Positions 4,225 through 6,837 of a stretch of 6,837 nucleotides of DNA are shown here, piece after piece. The stretch covers positions 1 to 6,837 of the forward strand of contig JAAZUY010000029.1 of assembly GCA_018623895.1 (NCBI GenBank), given 5' to 3'. Below the pieces are notes generated by a model, which saw only the letters and a program-made list of their open reading frames with translations, ran no database searches and was not told the DNA's origin. The DNA comes from a bacterium. GTDB taxonomy: Bacteria; Bacillota_I; Bacilli_A; Acholeplasmatales; Acholeplasmataceae. Each line of letters opens with the position of its first letter. The stretch's first letter is position 1. The translations under genes and the position numbers were made by a program.

Positions 4225-6837
4225 ATGAGAAATAAAAAATTGGTTGAAAGCAGCATTGAGCTGTTAGAAAATTTGAATAAATTTGAAAATGCTGACGAGT
4301 TATTAAAAAAAATAAACTCTTTTTATAATTTTTTTATAAAAAGTTTTGATGAAAACAATAAAATTTTAAAAAATAATTATAAAAATCAAGAAAAGTTCAT
4401 TGGACAATCAGCTGATAAGAGAAAACAAATAAAAGACTTAGAAGACAGCTCTCAAAGCAAATTAAATGAAGAATTCAATATAAATTACAAAAATGTGATA
4501 TCAAATTTAAAGAAAAATATTATAGAATTAGAAAAAAATAATTCTTTAATCCTTAAAAAAAATACTAATGAATTTATAAAAAAAGATAGAGAATTAAAGG
4601 AAAAGATTTCTTCATCTTTTTCAAATCATAGCAAAAACAAAGAATCTGTATCAAAAAAAATAATAAAAACTAAATCAGAATACTCATCGAAAGTTAAATT
4701 TAATGAAGAGAATTATATTTTAGAATTAAAAAAAGTTGATGAAAAATTTGGTAGAATCTTTCAAGAGATTGAAGAAGAAATAGAACAATTCAATTCAAAC
4801 TCTTCTTTTGAGACTAAAAAACTCTCTAAGAATCTAAATAAATTAAAGATATTAAATGATGAAGAATTTAATGATCTAAAGAAAAACTACGCAAAAGGTC
4901 TAAAAAATTTAAACCTACAAATTAACAAATTGAATAAAAAGCTTTCATTCGCAAAAGAAAAAATTCAAAAACACTACAGTAATATTAAACAAAAGCTTGA
5001 TGAAAACAAGGATTTTTTTGATCAAACTCAAAAAGAAAATATTTCCAATGCTCAGAACCTACATAAAAAAAATGTACAAAAAATTAAAGATAATATTAAA
5101 AATATAAAAAAGGACTTTTCTACTGAAAAAGAGTTATTTTATTCAAAAACTCATGAAAAGATCTCATACTTAAATGCCAAATTATCCTCTTATAAAGAGA
5201 CTATTAAGGATAAAAAAATAGTTTTAATGAAAGAATCACAGAAAAATGATTTGAAAAATAAACTTGAAGTCATTGCTAAAAACAATAAAAAGATAAATGA
5301 TCTTGATAATCAACTCAGAAATTATGTAATTGATACAAAAAAAACAATTAAAGATGTTAAAAGAGAGAATAATAAAAATATATATGATCTAGAAAAAAGT
5401 TTTCATAACGAACTTAATCGCCTTTTTTATGATATCAACATCGAAAATTTAAAAAAAGAATTTAATATTAGAAATGCTTCTCTTGAAAGAAACAGTTCTT
5501 TAAAATTACTTGAAAATGAGAAATCTGAAATTGATTTAGAAATGAATAACACTTTAATGGAATTACAAATAAATATGGCTTATGAGATGAACAAGTATGA
5601 GAAACAACTTTCTTTATTGTCAGAAAAACAAGAATTGGATTTAAATTTGCTATCTCTCAAGGCTAACTTAGATAAATTGAAGGTTGACAATGAACTTGAA
5701 ATATTTGAACTTAATAATCAAATAAATCAAAATGATTTAAAATTGAAACTTAATTTAAGTAAAAATAAGGAAAGATATGAAAAAGAAACACTAAATTTTA
5801 TAAAATCGCGTAATTTAGAATTACATTCAATAAAAAGAGATTTAAAACTAAATGAGCAGAATAACAGACTTGAATTATCTCGTTTGGTTCTTGAGCAAAT
5901 TAAATATACGAATGATTATGAGTCTAAAAAATTAAGTATTGAAAATGAAACAAGAAATAGTTTGGTAGATAAACAAAAAAATACCGATATAAAAAAATTA
6001 AACAATAGTACATCTTATGAAATCTCTAAATTAACAGTAGAAATTTTAAAAAATAAATATTCTTCTCTTAATAAGTATTTATCTAAAGAAAATGCTTTAA
6101 AATATAATGTTGTTAAAAAAATTTTTAATTCACAAATTGAATATATTATTTCATTAAGAGAAATTTTTTTCAACGACTCTTTGATATTAAATAATCTCAA
6201 TAATTTTGTAAAAGATATATATAAAAGTCCAATGCCTATTGAATTTTATAAAATCTATTTTACTCTCTACAAAACATTCTTATCTACAATTCATGAATTT
6301 TATAAAACTAATGCTTTGAAAAACAGTAATGTCATAGATAATTCATTTATACAAAATACATTGATCAATATTGATGATTTAAAAGAAATTAATCTATATC
6401 AGATAAATAAAATATATGATTTAAATAATGATATTCTAACTACGGACAAAAATTATTATACAGATACCCTCTATGACTTAGAGATAAAATTAAAAAATCC
6501 AAAAATAAAGAAAAATGAATTATCTCTTTTAGAGAGAGAGTATCAAAACATTAAAAATATATTAACTAATTTAGAGAAAAAACACTCTGATTTGCTTGAA
6601 AAGAAAACTTCTGATCAAAATATATGTTCTGACAAGTTTAGGAGAATTAAAGATAAGTTCTCTCAAGAATTAAAAAAACTTAAAGAAGCATTTAGTAATG
6701 ATTTACATAAACTTTATTCATTTACAAACGATATGTTGAAACACATAAATAGTGTTGACACATCAATATATTTTACAGAAAATTCTTTAGGTGATTTTAT
6801 TGATCCAATGAAAGATAAGCATCAGCAATTATTAAAA
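4225..6837 (+). CDS. large coiled-coil protein of unknown function, 3' end outside the window
   Basis: One frame stays open for 871 codons to the right edge with no stop, so the protein is longer still. The ATG is preceded directly by an in-frame TAA (4222-4224), and the next in-frame Met is residue 335, so the start is well fixed. I do not recognise the family. The sequence is rich in Lys, Asn, Glu, Leu, Ser and Ile, with no Pro in residues 1-668, no Trp and one Cys (801). Hydrophobic residues recur at 3-4 spacing over long stretches (for example 425-590), as in long alpha-helical coiled coils. A break with Pro669 and Pro671 sits in an aromatic-rich segment (about 633-695, many Phe/Tyr/Ile). 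Helical sequence then resumes, with Pro759 and Pro861. There is no signal peptide, membrane segment or lipobox, so it is probably cytoplasmic. The N-terminus lacks a Walker A motif, so it is not SMC or Rad50. A cytoskeletal or scaffold role is inference. The neighbours (divergent ruvAB) say little about function. Confidence 0.85.
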   Translation, partial: MRNKKLVESSIELLENLNKFENADELLKKINSFYNFFIKSFDENNKILKNNYKNQEKFIGQSADKRKQIKDLEDSSQSKLNEEFNINYKNVISNLKKNIIELEKNNSLILKKNTNEFIKKDRELKEKISSSFSNHSKNKESVSKKIIKTKSEYSSKVKFNEENYILELKKVDEKFGRIFQEIEEEIEQFNSNSSFETKKLSKNLNKLKILNDEEFNDLKKNYAKGLKNLNLQINKLNKKLSFAKEKIQKHYSNIKQKLDENKDFFDQTQKENISNAQNLHKKNVQKIKDNIKNIKKDFSTEKELFYSKTHEKISYLNAKLSSYKETIKDKKIVLMKESQKNDLKNKLEVIAKNNKKINDLDNQLRNYVIDTKKTIKDVKRENNKNIYDLEKSFHNELNRLFYDINIENLKKEFNIRNASLERNSSLKLLENEKSEIDLEMNNTLMELQINMAYEMNKYEKQLSLLSEKQELDLNLLSLKANLDKLKVDNELEIFELNNQINQNDLKLKLNLSKNKERYEKETLNFIKSRNLELHSIKRDLKLNEQNNRLELSRLVLEQIKYTNDYESKKLSIENETRNSLVDKQKNTDIKKLNNSTSYEISKLTVEILKNKYSSLNKYLSKENALKYNVVKKIFNSQIEYIISLREIFFNDSLILNNLNNFVKDIYKSPMPIEFYKIYFTLYKTFLSTIHEFYKTNALKNSNVIDNSFIQNTLINIDDLKEINLYQINKIYDLNNDILTTDKNYYTDTLYDLEIKLKNPKIKKNELSLLEREYQNIKNILTNLEKKHSDLLEKKTSDQNICSDKFRRIKDKFSQELKKLKEAFSNDLHKLYSFTNDMLKHINSVDTSIYFTENSLGDFIDPMKDKHQQLLK

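Noticed and set aside
6015..6200. 61-codon minus-strand open frame opposite the coiled-coil gene
   Set aside because: It lies wholly antisense to a long, intact frame, shows no recognisable motif and has no neighbours on that strand. It is best explained as a shadow of the AT-rich coding sequence.
4225..6837. SMC, Rad50 or MukB-type chromosome protein
   Set aside because: Such proteins have a Walker A motif (GxxGxGKS/T) within the first about 40 residues. The N-terminus here has none and passes directly into charged helical sequence.
1..6837. Mobile elements, CRISPR arrays, tRNA or rRNA genes
   Set aside because: No transposase or integrase motifs, spaced direct repeats, or tRNA-like T-loop sequences were seen. 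The coding content is continuous and conserved apart from the coiled-coil gene.

Overview
The window is a strongly AT-rich bacterial segment. It carries five complete genes and one partial gene on the minus strand (1-4157), and one very long, incomplete gene on the plus strand (4225-6837). The low GC content, a B. subtilis-type HPr with its regulatory serine, the ruvA-ruvB-queA order and a trmB/M42-peptidase pair all point to a low-GC Firmicute or Mollicutes-like lineage. The standard code fits. The two Trp residues in the complete minus-strand genes (TrmB Pro-Trp-Pro, HPr Trp36) are TGG, ruvA and ruvB end in TGA, and the 871-codon plus-strand frame has no in-frame TGA. This argues against the TGA=Trp code of Mycoplasma and Spiroplasma and leaves Acholeplasma/Izemoplasma-like or other Bacilli relatives as candidates. 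The lineage call is inference.

Minus strand, in transcription order. ruvA, ruvB and queA are chained by two 4-nt ATGA overlaps and look like one operon, starting from an extended -10 promoter in the 4158-4224 gap. RuvAB is the Holliday-junction branch-migration motor, and QueA makes epoxyqueuosine in tRNA. After a 50-bp gap with a good promoter (TTGAAT-17-TATAAT) comes a second group: ptsH (HPr), trmB (tRNA m7G46 methyltransferase) and the N-terminal part of an M42 metallo-aminopeptidase that runs off the left edge. Spacings there are an 8-bp gap (ptsH-trmB) and an 8-bp overlap (trmB-M42). No terminator is visible between the two groups, so read-through is possible.

Plus strand. The gene at 4225 diverges from ruvA. 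It encodes at least 871 residues of highly charged Lys/Asn/Glu/Leu-rich helical sequence with no proline before residue 669, no Trp, one Cys, no signal peptide, no membrane segment and no Walker A motif. I do not recognise its family. A large cytoplasmic coiled-coil (structural or scaffold) protein is the best description. Its predicted promoter places transcription only about 5 nt before the ATG, so the mRNA may be nearly leaderless.

The main point of novelty is this long coiled-coil protein and its divergent promoter. The rest is conserved housekeeping. I see no mobile elements, CRISPR, tRNA or rRNA genes.
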